A stretch of 64,000 nt of DNA. It comes from Alphaproteobacteria bacterium. GTDB taxonomy: Bacteria; Myxococcota_A; UBA796; CAJQPC01. Within the stretch, counting starts at the first letter, position 1. Each line of letters starts with the position of its first letter. The stretch covers positions 719,501-783,500 of the forward strand of contig JACKEV010000009.1 of NCBI GenBank assembly GCA_020632795.1, written 5' to 3'. The notes below the pieces were generated by a model. The model ran no database searches and was not told the origin of the DNA. It worked only from the letters and a program-made list of their open reading frames with translations. The position numbers and the translations under genes were made by a program. Shown piece by piece: positions 26,301-35,500 of the stretch.

Positions 26301-29300
26301 TCGCAGGCGAGCCCTCCGAGACGACCGTCACGCTCGCGACCGAGCCCCCGGACATCGCCCCCGACTTCGTCGGCACCCACCCCGCCATCCCCTGGCCCGA
26401 GGCCACTGACCCCACCGAGGTCGACCTCCGCATCACGACCTGGGCTTACGACGCTGCCCACCAGCTCACCCGCCGAAGCGACTGGCGCGACCCCGACATC
26501 CCCGACGACGACCTGTTCACCGACCTCTCCTGGGGCCCCTTCGACGCCACGGCCTGGGGCGCCCGAAGCCTCGGCTGGAGCATCTCCGACGCCCGGACCA
26601 CCTACGAGACGCTCACCCGCTCCCGCTTCGCCGCCTTCGACCTGCCCGAGGAAGAAGAGGTCTGCGGCACCGGAACCCGTTGCCTGACCACGACGACAAG
26701 CTACGACGCCCACGGTCAGATCGTCGCTGTTGCCCACCCCGACGGCACTTCGGAAGCCTGGTCGCGGGAGTGGTGCGGCCTCGCCACCGTCTACACCGAT
26801 CCCGTCGGCCGGGTTCGCACGACCACCCCCGACGCCCACTGCCGCCCCGAAATCGAGACCTGGGAGGGTGTTGAGACCGTCACCGCCTACGACGCCTTCC
26901 ACCGTCCCGAGCGCGTCACCACGACCATCCCCAACGACGACGGCACCATCACCACCCTGGAGACCTCGACCACCTACGACGACGACCCGGCGACCACCGG
27001 CCCCCGCGAGACGACCCTCTCCAACGACGGCCGCCTGGAGCGGCTGTGGCTCGACGGCTTCGGTCGCCCGACCCTGACCTCCGTCTGCGAGGACGCGGGA
27101 GGAGCCTGCCTCGACGAGATCCGCCGGTGGACCGGCTACGGCACCGATGGCCTCCCCATGGTGATTAGCGTCCCCTACGGCACCGACGGCGGCCCGGCCG
27201 TCGCCGAGACCCTCACCCGCGATGGTCTCGGCCGAATTGTTGCAGTGCAACATTCGGCCCACGAGACGACGCTCCGCTGGCTCACCACCCGCGTCGAGCA
27301 CCACCCCGGCCGTCGCCTCGTCCTCGACCCCCTCGGCCGCGAGCACGAGGTCATCACCGACACCCTCGGCGGGGAGCGCTGGCTGGAGGGTCGCCTCCGC
27401 GAAGCCTGGGAGGTCGACCCCTTCGGCCGCACCCTCTGGACCGAGGACCCCGAGGGCATCACCGACTACGGCTACGACGACCTGCATCGCCTCGACGCCG
27501 CGCAGCTCCGCGCCACCACGAGCTGCCTGCCGGTCACCGGAACCGCGCTGCAGACCTGCACCCGCGCCTGGTCCTGGGACCACGACGCGATGGGTCGCGT
27601 CACCCGTGCCGAGCAACCCGACGGCGTAGCCGAGGTCTACACCTGGGACGGCGTCGGTCGTCTCACCAGCTTGTCCCTCGACGACGGCACCCTCACGACC
27701 CTCGAATCGCGGGTCTGGACCGACGCGACCTCGTCATCGCTCCCCCGCGTCGCGATCACCGACGAGCACGGCAACCTGCGCGTCGAGACCACCGACGCCC
27801 TCGGACGCCCCCAGCGCCTCGAAGACCTCTCCGGCATCACCACCTGGGCCTTCGCCGATGATGTCGAACCCATCGGCCTCATCGACGTCAACGGCCGTGC
27901 GGTGGCCTTCGAACACGACGTCCACGGCCGCCGGACCGGCGTCGCCCGGGGTGGGGTGTGGGTGGAGCAGGTCGCCTACACCGCCCAGGGCCAGCCCTTC
28001 GAAATCGTCGATGGCGACGGGGTTGTCCGCTTCATCGACCACACCCTCACCGGCCTTCCCGCCGAGGTCAGCCAGGGGCCGTGGACGCTGAACGCCTGGG
28101 CCTACGACGACGCCGGCCGAGTAGTCCAACAGACCACAGAGGGCGTCACCGAGACCCTGACTTGGGACCCCTGGGACCGCGTCGCTGAGCGCGAGGTCGC
28201 CGGAGTCTGGGGCGAGGTCTACGCCTGGACCGCCACCGACCGCCTCGCCAGCGTCACCGCCTGGCCCGTCCACAGCGGAACCGGCACGACGCGCTTCACC
28301 CACGACGCCTGGGGCGAGCTGCGCGAGGTCCTGAACCCCGACGGCGGCCTGGAGCGCAGTGACGTCGACGTCCTCGGTCGCCTGCGCCGCCACACCGACG
28401 CCGAGGGTGCGGAATCACTGTGGCGCTACGACCCCCGAGGCCGCGAGCGCTTCCACCAAGACGCCCAGGGCGCGAGCTGGTCCACCCGCTACGCCAGCGC
28501 CAACGGCTTCGCCGAGACCACCATCACCGACGCCGTCGGCGCCACCACGACCACCTGGCACGACGGCCTCGGCCGCCTCATCGCCGAGGCCCAGCCCGAC
28601 GGCACCACTTGGCGATTCCTCTACGACGGCGCCGACCTCTGGCAGCGCCAGCACCTCGACGCCACCGGGGCGGTCCTCGCGCGAGAGGTCACCGACTTCG
28701 ACGCCGCCGGCCGCCCCGTCACCGTCTGGGGCTGGTTCGACGACCCGGCCTGGCAGCCCACCGATCTCCCCGGCCTGGGCGACTACGTCGTCGACCTCAC
28801 CTGGACCACCGCCGGTCGCCTCGACACCCTCGCGACCCCCGACGAGACGACAGAGTTCGACTACGACCACGGCCTGGTCTACGAGGAGTCCTGGGGTGCG
28901 GGCGCCCAGACCCGCCGACTGCATCGCGAGGATGTCGCCCCCTGGGTCACCCGAGAGGAGCGCATCGGCAGCGGCGGCGGCTGGCGCCAGACCATCCACC
29001 ACCGCGACGCCGCCGGCCGCCTCATCGCCCAGGAGGTCGACGACGGCGATGTCCTCGTCTCCGAGGTCGTGAACCTCGACGCCTGGGGCAACCCCGCCAC
29101 CACCCGGAGCGCCCTGAACGGCCTCATCCTGGCGAGCGAGACCTGGACCTACGACGCCGCCGGGCGACCTCAAACTCGTACCAGCGTCGTCGCGGGGAAC
29201 GCCTCCACCACCGACTGGGAGTGGTTCCGCAACGGAGCCTTGCGCCGCGTGGTCACCCCGGCCGGGAGAGGCATCGACTACGACCGGCGCCTGACCTCTG

Positions 29301-31453
29301 GCGCGTTCACCTTGAGTCAAGTCGAGCTGGACGGCGCCGTCGTCGCCCGCTTCACCGGCCGCGACGCGATGGCGCGGGCCACCGACGTCCTGACCCCCGA
29401 CACGTCCATCGGCATCGCCTACGACCTGATGGGCCGCATCGAGGACATCGACGCCCAGGGCGCCTGGGGCCGCAGCACCTGGTCCGGCGTCTTCGACGAC
29501 CGCGGCCGGCTCACCGACGAGACCCGCTTCGACAGCGCGCTCGGCGGCTGGACGAACACCTACGCCTACGCCGAGCCCGGCTGGCTGGTCGACGAGGTTC
29601 GGGGTCTCACCGGCGAGGCCCTTCACTACGAGCTGGACGCCGCCGGTCGGCGCACCGAGGTCCTCCGGGACGGCGCGCTCGATCAAGAGGTCTCCTGGCA
29701 GGGCTCACTGCCCTCAACCGTCGACAGCGCGACCCTCTACGATGACGATCTGGACGGCATCACGGAAGACCACCGTGCGCTGTTCTACGAGCGCTTCCCC
29801 GACGGGTCCCTCTCCGGGATCGGGGATGGGCAGGGCCTGCTGTACAGCTTCGTGCGGGACGCAGCCGGCCGGGTTGTCTCGATGGACGAGGGCGGCGCAC
29901 AACCTCGCCGGACGGCGTGGCGCCTCGGCGGGCGCTGGCCGCTGGAGGTCGCACAGAGTGACGGGACCGACCGCAGCTACGTGGTCGCGGAGGGGCTGCT
30001 GCTGGGCGCTTTCGACGGGCAGTGGCGAACCCTGGTCACCGACCCACGCGGGAGTGTGCTGCGCAGCGGCTCCAGCGTCGTCACCCCCGACGCCTTCGGT
30101 GGAGGTCTCGGCCCCGTCGCGGACGACGAGCGCTTCCTCTTCGCCGGGCTGGAGGCGCTGCCCGATGCGCCGGGAGTCCTGCTGGCCCGACATCGGGCCT
30201 ACGACGCCGACGCCGGGTACTTCCTGAGCACCGATCCCAAGGGCCTCGCCGGAGGCTTGCACCGCTTCCGCTACGCCGACGGTGATCCGCTTCGGTACGT
30301 CGACCCGCTGGGCTTCACGGCCGAGCGCAAGGAGCAGAGGCGGGAGCGGCGCAAAGAGCGTCAGGCGAGGCGCTCGGAGCGGCGAAGCCAGGGCATGGGC
30401 GCGGTGTGGCGAGGGAGCAGCGAGGTCGATCCGAGCCGCGCGGGGCGACCTGGCCACCGGGGGCCGGTGGAGGAGGCGACCAATCCATCCACCGAGACGC
30501 CCGGGTGGGCGCGACAGAAGACCGTCGGGTCTCGTTTCCGCGCCTCGATCACCGCCCGGCTCAACTGGCAGACCGGAGCGGCCTGGAGCAACGAGCGCGG
30601 CTGGGAGCCCGACTTCGCAGCCGACACCGGGCCAGGACCGGTCCGAAGGGCCATCACGGCGGTCGGCGGCGTGCTCCGCTCCTCCCGCGAGGCCCACCTC
30701 GGCTACGGTCACCAGCTCTCCAGCGACCTCGCCCTCGGCACCCTCGATCCCATGATCGAGCACCACCGGCAGACCTCAACCGACCCGTTCTGGTACGACG
30801 GCGGGCGCGTGTGGGGCCGCATGGTGTCCACGGGCTACGCCATGTGGGAGATGCAGCAGGGCGCCAACCTGATGTGGACCGGCGGCGAGGCCCTGGTCAG
30901 CGTGCCCGTGACCGGACCGGCCGGGGCTGGGGCCGGGACGGCGGCGACAGGGCTGGGTGGCGGCTTGCTGGCGCATGGCGGCAGCGTCGTGATCAACAAC
31001 CTCGACCCCGACCGGACCATCGGGTGGCAGGTGTTCAACGAGGGGTCGGGGAGTGGGCCGCCGTCAGTGGACGGGCCAGGGAAGTGGGTGCCCGAGACGG
31101 GAGGAATGCCGCCCAGGGCGCGCAGGTACCAGAGTCAGGTCACCGGAGCGCCTGAGGGATACGTCTACGAGGTCGAGGGCGTGAAGTTCGACGGATTCGA
31201 GGACGGCGTGCTCATTGAGGCGAAGGGGCCGGGGTACAAGGGGTTCATCGACAGGAGCGGTAAGGAGTGGCAGGAATGGTTTACAAAGGGAGAAGATCTG
31301 ATGCAGCAAATGGAACGGCAGTCAGCAGCAGCAGGACGATTTCAGGTACGATGGCATGTCGCAGAAAAGGAGTTTGCTGAGTTCCTCAGTGACCAAGCTG
31401 CAACCATGAGATTGAACAACGTAGAGGTTGTCTGGACCTCCCCCAATCCATAA
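23342..31453 (+). CDS. RHS/YD-repeat polymorphic toxin with Tox-REase-5 C-terminus
   Basis: The 2,703-residue protein has an export signal (MLHCAAALIVACWIGSTHA), an SpvB-like N-terminal region (about 30-220) and FG-GAP-type propeller repeats (about 330-760, for example VDLDGDGQDELLVN). A long YD-repeat barrel (about 1050-2290) ends in the RHS core FLSTDPKGLAGGLHRF ... YVDPLGF (about 2293-2326). The variable tip follows: a linker with a Gly/Ala-rich hydrophobic stretch, then a restriction-endonuclease-fold nuclease (about 2590-2703) with YVYEVEGVKFDGFEDGVLIE and the EAK/GPGY motif typical of Tox-REase-5. RHS barrels encapsulate and deliver the C-terminal toxin to competitors. The last 190 bases are clearly more AT-rich than the barrel, matching exchange of toxin tips. 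The cognate immunity gene starts 9 bases downstream. Confidence 0.9.
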   Translation: MLHCAAALIVACWIGSTHAADTEGHLGTPEPTPLLSSTPGLSRGAWVDVIPIELPPAPNVPDLALIFDPTVRDGPLGAGARLDVPTITRRSATGGVPGSGDVRFQLDGQDLIQVGGWYEPEVWDGSRFDYDLESNTWTRRQDGWRWVYGESSTAGVDATVLIDEAGSETLMNTAQWKLARVVDPSGNTIVYDYVSFTGWPLLDRITYGDGHVEVRFAYEARPDPRADLSAGLLQIHSDRLDEVTVEVDGHLWSRHSVEYQDEPGTDCSGHLAGDASVSRIRRVWQHGDAGAKQLRCVTPHTETDDWSPGLDLTTSIPRPFGSQTATIDGQWTLPMAASLNGDALPDLVVLGFRCNAPPLSAESPWNQPTPPFGCAVDHQAYINTGGSFVPDPAWESLLEQEIDATLVETQRGFALVDLDGDGQDELLVNSSSGAEVIRDQQRRPLGLSTFAHAQHDVLRDGTFADVDGDGLVDLVLPAAGDGVHWTHAETWWIPNTGVEPWFDPADARPMDVPLERTGMFGYDDRPADFLAALATCPSTSNTVPTHTLGPLTDRAYAASQSRFTDLNNDGLTDLAVALYACWEEQTDAQGHTRDVPVETSLFSRIFYGDGRGGFVDSGLSAGRPFMAEVDLSHYGFLLNGGWFHTFREHFAALDLNHSGTVELLQLEIGGGGAGGVVMGGYDCGLIDGFGLVPSGGEDVPVDFDPGLSAIGGQMPWPGSTVLADFDGDGFTDQLVFDPQPSAEHPPEDLVFDWQVELRLSARTQPEGWPVEVQGPWGGTTSLGWGASALDNPDLPDNLIVLESEDGADGLISYRYQRGVMWDREFQGFGLVERTNARGALEAFAFGTMPHVAGLPIFSAAWRTDGTLARISVASYYEETSTGWFFDASPPYFNPVQRACEAEVGHGWTDAMGNRRQSVTADDVIADCLGWSTTPPGAEEWIASLGWYLQPPEDEPSADVLFPADERPAFITLSGLADRVPGPPVVPVAGEPSETTVTLATEPPDIAPDFVGTHPAIPWPEATDPTEVDLRITTWAYDAAHQLTRRSDWRDPDIPDDDLFTDLSWGPFDATAWGARSLGWSISDARTTYETLTRSRFAAFDLPEEEEVCGTGTRCLTTTTSYDAHGQIVAVAHPDGTSEAWSREWCGLATVYTDPVGRVRTTTPDAHCRPEIETWEGVETVTAYDAFHRPERVTTTIPNDDGTITTLETSTTYDDDPATTGPRETTLSNDGRLERLWLDGFGRPTLTSVCEDAGGACLDEIRRWTGYGTDGLPMVISVPYGTDGGPAVAETLTRDGLGRIVAVQHSAHETTLRWLTTRVEHHPGRRLVLDPLGREHEVITDTLGGERWLEGRLREAWEVDPFGRTLWTEDPEGITDYGYDDLHRLDAAQLRATTSCLPVTGTALQTCTRAWSWDHDAMGRVTRAEQPDGVAEVYTWDGVGRLTSLSLDDGTLTTLESRVWTDATSSSLPRVAITDEHGNLRVETTDALGRPQRLEDLSGITTWAFADDVEPIGLIDVNGRAVAFEHDVHGRRTGVARGGVWVEQVAYTAQGQPFEIVDGDGVVRFIDHTLTGLPAEVSQGPWTLNAWAYDDAGRVVQQTTEGVTETLTWDPWDRVAEREVAGVWGEVYAWTATDRLASVTAWPVHSGTGTTRFTHDAWGELREVLNPDGGLERSDVDVLGRLRRHTDAEGAESLWRYDPRGRERFHQDAQGASWSTRYASANGFAETTITDAVGATTTTWHDGLGRLIAEAQPDGTTWRFLYDGADLWQRQHLDATGAVLAREVTDFDAAGRPVTVWGWFDDPAWQPTDLPGLGDYVVDLTWTTAGRLDTLATPDETTEFDYDHGLVYEESWGAGAQTRRLHREDVAPWVTREERIGSGGGWRQTIHHRDAAGRLIAQEVDDGDVLVSEVVNLDAWGNPATTRSALNGLILASETWTYDAAGRPQTRTSVVAGNASTTDWEWFRNGALRRVVTPAGRGIDYDRRLTSGAFTLSQVELDGAVVARFTGRDAMARATDVLTPDTSIGIAYDLMGRIEDIDAQGAWGRSTWSGVFDDRGRLTDETRFDSALGGWTNTYAYAEPGWLVDEVRGLTGEALHYELDAAGRRTEVLRDGALDQEVSWQGSLPSTVDSATLYDDDLDGITEDHRALFYERFPDGSLSGIGDGQGLLYSFVRDAAGRVVSMDEGGAQPRRTAWRLGGRWPLEVAQSDGTDRSYVVAEGLLLGAFDGQWRTLVTDPRGSVLRSGSSVVTPDAFGGGLGPVADDERFLFAGLEALPDAPGVLLARHRAYDADAGYFLSTDPKGLAGGLHRFRYADGDPLRYVDPLGFTAERKEQRRERRKERQARRSERRSQGMGAVWRGSSEVDPSRAGRPGHRGPVEEATNPSTETPGWARQKTVGSRFRASITARLNWQTGAAWSNERGWEPDFAADTGPGPVRRAITAVGGVLRSSREAHLGYGHQLSSDLALGTLDPMIEHHRQTSTDPFWYDGGRVWGRMVSTGYAMWEMQQGANLMWTGGEALVSVPVTGPAGAGAGTAATGLGGGLLAHGGSVVINNLDPDRTIGWQVFNEGSGSGPPSVDGPGKWVPETGGMPPRARRYQSQVTGAPEGYVYEVEGVKFDGFEDGVLIEAKGPGYKGFIDRSGKEWQEWFTKGEDLMQQMERQSAAAGRFQVRWHVAEKEFAEFLSDQAATMRLNNVEVVWTSPNP

Positions 31454-31462
31454 GATACTGTC

Positions 31463-32188
31463 ATGTCCAACCTGAAGGTAGAAGTCTGGTGGGGTCCCAG
31501 AGCGGAAGCCCTGAATGAATGCGCAAAAAGAGGTGCAAATCTGTTGCATCGTCTACAACCCCTCCACCCGTCCTTTGCACAGTGGTACGAAAAGGCGATG
31601 AGCCGCAAGCTGGCACGGGAAAGCCCTGTTCACGACCTGTCAGCAAGCCGACTATTGCCATTGATGGCCGCCCGACAACAAACTGATACAAATGGCAAGA
31701 ATATTCTCGGTTTTCGATGGGGGGTCTGGAATGGCGCTGACACAGAGGAAGCATCTGTGAGTGTATCTGTCAAATGTGGTGGATATCATGAACAGGTTCG
31801 CTGGAACAGCGCTTCTGTGGGTCTTCCAGACGAGGGAATTCTCGATCCAATCACAACTCCCAGCGGAGTCAAACCTGTCCTTGCTGCTTTGATCGCCACA
31901 TATGAACCTGAATGGGGCCTGGTCTCCAATCTGCTTATCTTCCGGGCCACCAAGGATCTGCTTCTCGAGCACAAGCCCTGTGTCGGCTGGATGACCTGGC
32001 TCCGAGGCCCCGCCTTACCCGCTGGCGGACCGGTCGACGGCCTCGGCGACGACGCCACCGTCGAGCCCTTCGAAGGCGGCGCCCTCATCACCCTCGGCCA
32101 GCGCCCCATGCACCACGACAACCCCGAGGACATCGCCCGCATCCGGGACGCCTGGCTGAAGCTCCGCGAGGCCGGCTACCCTCTGTGA
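31463..32188 (+). CDS. Imm52-type immunity protein
   Basis: The 241-residue product has the Imm52 pattern: an N-terminal VWWGPRAEALNECAKRGANL helix, FAQWYEKA, WNGADTEEASVSVSVKCG, a Trp-containing core (YEPEWGLVSN), CVGWMTWLRG and a closing NPEDIARIRDAWLKLREAG helix. Imm52 members neutralise Tox-REase-5-like nucleases, which fits the toxin tip just upstream. The first two-thirds (to about 31975) are markedly AT-richer than the window, while the last third returns to the GC-rich style. The gene therefore looks like a recently imported immunity module joined to, or amelioriated at, a native-style 3' end. Confidence 0.85.
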   Translation: MSNLKVEVWWGPRAEALNECAKRGANLLHRLQPLHPSFAQWYEKAMSRKLARESPVHDLSASRLLPLMAARQQTDTNGKNILGFRWGVWNGADTEEASVSVSVKCGGYHEQVRWNSASVGLPDEGILDPITTPSGVKPVLAALIATYEPEWGLVSNLLIFRATKDLLLEHKPCVGWMTWLRGPALPAGGPVDGLGDDATVEPFEGGALITLGQRPMHHDNPEDIARIRDAWLKLREAGYPL

Positions 32189-32578
32189 AGTCTTCCACGA
32201 TATCGATGTAGACGGCTTCACGGACATCGTGCTGGCCGGGGTCGGCGAGCGGACGGCGACATCGGCCGGCGGTCCGGCGAGGTCGGCCGGTTCGTGGGGT
32301 GTCGGGCCGTCTGCCCGGCGAGGTTGGCACATCCGAGAGGCCGATCGGTGGCCAGGGTGGCCGAAGCGTGGCCGGACGTCGGCCACATCGGCCGCGTGTG
32401 TCGGCGAGGTCGGCGGCGTGGCGTTCCGGCGACAGGTCTTCCGTGACGCCGATGCCATCGGCATCGTCGACGGAGCAGGTGCTTCAGCCCCTCCGCCGTG
32501 GGTGTCCCCCGACTCGCAGGCCGTCGGCGTGATCTCGCCGGGCTCGCCGGGGCGAGACACACTCTCTATGATCCAGGA
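32189..32578. repeat. Post-variable-region cassette and GGCCGA/CTCGCC repeats (copy C)
   Basis: Read on the minus strand from the stop of the SIR2-NACHT-FGE gene: palindrome TGATCCTGGATCA (plus coordinates 32569-32581), hairpin CTCGCC-GG-GGCGAG (32543-32556), then GCCGATG-C-CATCGGC with TCTTCCGTGA (32436-32466). A run of CGGCCGATG/CCAACCTCGCCGG-type repeats follows (32225-32410). A weaker copy of the TCTTCC...GATATCGATG element lies at 32190-32215, right after the Imm52 stop. No gene is supported. The region is homologous to 35861-36247. Confidence 0.6.
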
Positions 32579-35500
32579 TCAAGGCTCGGGGGCGACGGAC
32601 AGAACGAGCCGGAAGCCCAGGAACCCGCTCCTGCCCCCCGGGACCCTGCCGCTCCGGAACGCAGAGCGCGCGAGGCGCGCGGTGTTGACCCAGCACCCGC
32701 CGCGGACCACGCGGAGGGCGGCGAGATCCGCCGGCTCCTCCGGCCAATCCTGCCCCTGGACGGTCATCCTTGGCACATTCGGGTCAAGGGTGACGCCGGT
32801 CTCCCGGCCTCGGTAGTGGCGCACCCAGGGGTCCAGGCACCACTCCCAGACGTTGCCGTGCATGTCGAACAGACCCCAGGGGTGCTCAGCGCCCCGCTTC
32901 GTGGGCGGCGTGGCGACCGGATGCGTCCGGTTTCCTGAGTTTTCGTCGTACCAGCCGACGGTAGCCAGATCCGCCTCGGTGTCGCCGCTCCAGTACCGGG
33001 TGCTGGTCTCTGCCCGGCAGGCGATCTCCCACTCGGCCTCCAGGGGCAGCCGGGCCCCAAGCCACTCGGCGAAAGCGACGGCGGCGTACCAGGTGACGTA
33101 GTTCACTGGATGGTGGGTCTGATCAGCAGGGGGGCCGTTGAGAGAGCTTCGTGCTTCTCGATGCCCCGGGTCGAAGCGCTCGTACATTGCCCAGGTCACC
33201 GGCACCGCCAGCATGCGCAGCGACCGGGTCAACGTCACCGGATGCTGAGGCCCCTCGTCGTCGTATCGGCCCTCCTCATCCACTGGGCTCCCGACCACGT
33301 ACTCCCCCGCCGGGATCGTCTTCCACAGCCCCCGCTCCTCCAACTCCCGCTGCAATGCCTTCTGCTCCCTCGGCCGATGCCGCCACAGCACCTCCTCGGC
33401 CAAAGCCCCTGCCCGCTCCCGCACGTCCGCGACCGTGCCCTCCGCCACCGTCCCAGCCACCTCGCCCCGGGCGACGCGCCGCAGCAGCTCCCGCGCCCAG
33501 AACAGGTCGTTCCCGTCGGTGGTGCCCTGGGCGAAGGTATCGATGAGACCCACAACCACGTCCAGATCACCGATGGTCTCCGGCAACTCCAGCAGCAGGT
33601 CCCGCCGAGTCTCCCAGTTATACCAGCCGCCCTCCAGTCCCAACGCGGTCCGCACGGTCTCGGGGGACAGGCCCTCGCCCTCGGCGACCACCCGAGCGAC
33701 CAGCGCCCCGTGCCCCTCGGCGGCGACCCAGGCGACCAGGCGGTCGGCGTGCTCCCCGTCCAGCAGGCCACAGGCGAGCGCCAGCACCTCCGACCAGGCC
33801 TCGGGCCGCTCCCGGCTGCCCTGGAGGATGCGGGGCAGGTCGCCGGGCAGCTCGCTGACCACCCGCGAGGCCGTGGAGAAGGCCGCCTTGGCCTCCAGCG
33901 TCGGTGCCTCGCGCTCCAACACCTCCAACGCATCCATCTGCGCCACCAGGGCCTCGGCGGCGAAGAACTCCCGGAAGGTGCGGTGGGGGAAGACGAGGCT
34001 CGGCCGCGCCGAGCCGGGCTCGCCGTGGACCTCGACCAGGCCGCTGACCCGCTGGATGTCCCGCAGCATGGCCTCCACCCCACCGAAGACCCGGCCGGCT
34101 GCGGAGCCCTGCAGGGCCTTGCGCACCGCGTTCAGCGGGTAGGCGTCCCGCTTGCAGTCGTGCAGGGCCAGGGAGACAGCGCCCAGGGCGCGGCGGGCCA
34201 GGGCGACGTCGGTGAGCCGGGGCCGGTCGCTGTCCAGGGGGTGGGGGTCGAGCATCAGGCCGATGGCGGTGGCGTAGAGGTCGGCGCGCTTCTCCGGGAT
34301 GCCCGCGCCCTGGCCCAGCAGCACGCCCACGAGGCTGAGCAGCAGGGGCGTCTCGGCGAGGTCGCGCATGCGGTGGCGGGACCGCAGCCGGCGCAGCACC
34401 CGGTCGACCAGGCCGGGGTCGGTGCAGTAGCGGGAGAGCAGCTCGGCCTGGCGGTCCGGGTCGAGGGGCAGCAGCTCCAGGTCGCGGAAGTCGCCGGGCA
34501 GGTAGTCGTAGTCGGCCACGCGGCTGGAGACGACCACGCGGCAGGGGCTGAGGGTCGCGGCGATGCGGGTGACCTGGAGCCGCGCCCGGGGCAGGTCCAG
34601 GGCTTCGTCCAGACCGTCGAGCAGCAGGACCAGCGCGCCCTGGGCCGCGCGGCGCTCCAGCAGGGCGGCGACGTCGGGTCCGTAGCGGGCGGCAGCCGCG
34701 CGCCACAGCCCCGCGTCGCAGACCTCGGAGACCTTGAGCAGCAGGGGCACGGGCCCGCCCTCGTCCAGCAGCTCGCGGGCGCGCTGGCGCAGCAGGGTGG
34801 TCTTGCCGGAGCCGGGGCCGCCCAGGACCACCCACAGGCGGTGCTCGCGGCGCAGATAGTCGCGCAAGGGGGCCTCGGGGGGCAGGCGCTGGTCCACCGC
34901 CCCCGTGGGCCGCACCCGCAGGCGCACGTAGACCTCGGAGAGCTCCCGGCGGCCGTCGGGGCAGAAGACCCGGCTGAGCTGCTCGGCCTCGGCGCGCAGG
35001 GCCTCAGCGTAGCGGGCCAGCAGCGCGGCCTCGTCTGCTGAAGAGTCGATGAGGACGGGATCACGGACGGGCGCGAGGCGCTGGAGGAGCGGCAGCAGCT
35101 CCTCCTCCCGCTCCCCGTAGGGCAGCACCACGAAGCGCTGGCCTTCACTGTGCTCGGCGCGCAGCGCCTCCACCCGGTCGGCCCGGACCAGGCGGTAGTG
35201 CCGGGTCTCCGAGCCGGCGAAGAGCTGCCCCGACCAGGCCAGCAGGCGGCGCAGGGCCCCGTCGCTCAGGGCGTCGTCGAAGCCGACCAGCACGAAGGTG
35301 TGGGTGGTGCGCAGGGCCTTGAGCAGGGCGTCGGCGGCGGGGTCGTGGTGGAGGCGGGCGAGGTCGGCGCGGCCGAGCAGCAGGGAGTCGGGCTCGGACC
35401 AGTGGCCGTGGAGGTGCAGCACGCCCCTGGCCTGGCCGCGCAGCAGGCGCTCGACCTCGGAGGTCTTCGTCCAGGGCACCGCCGGCAGGCCCAAGGCGCG

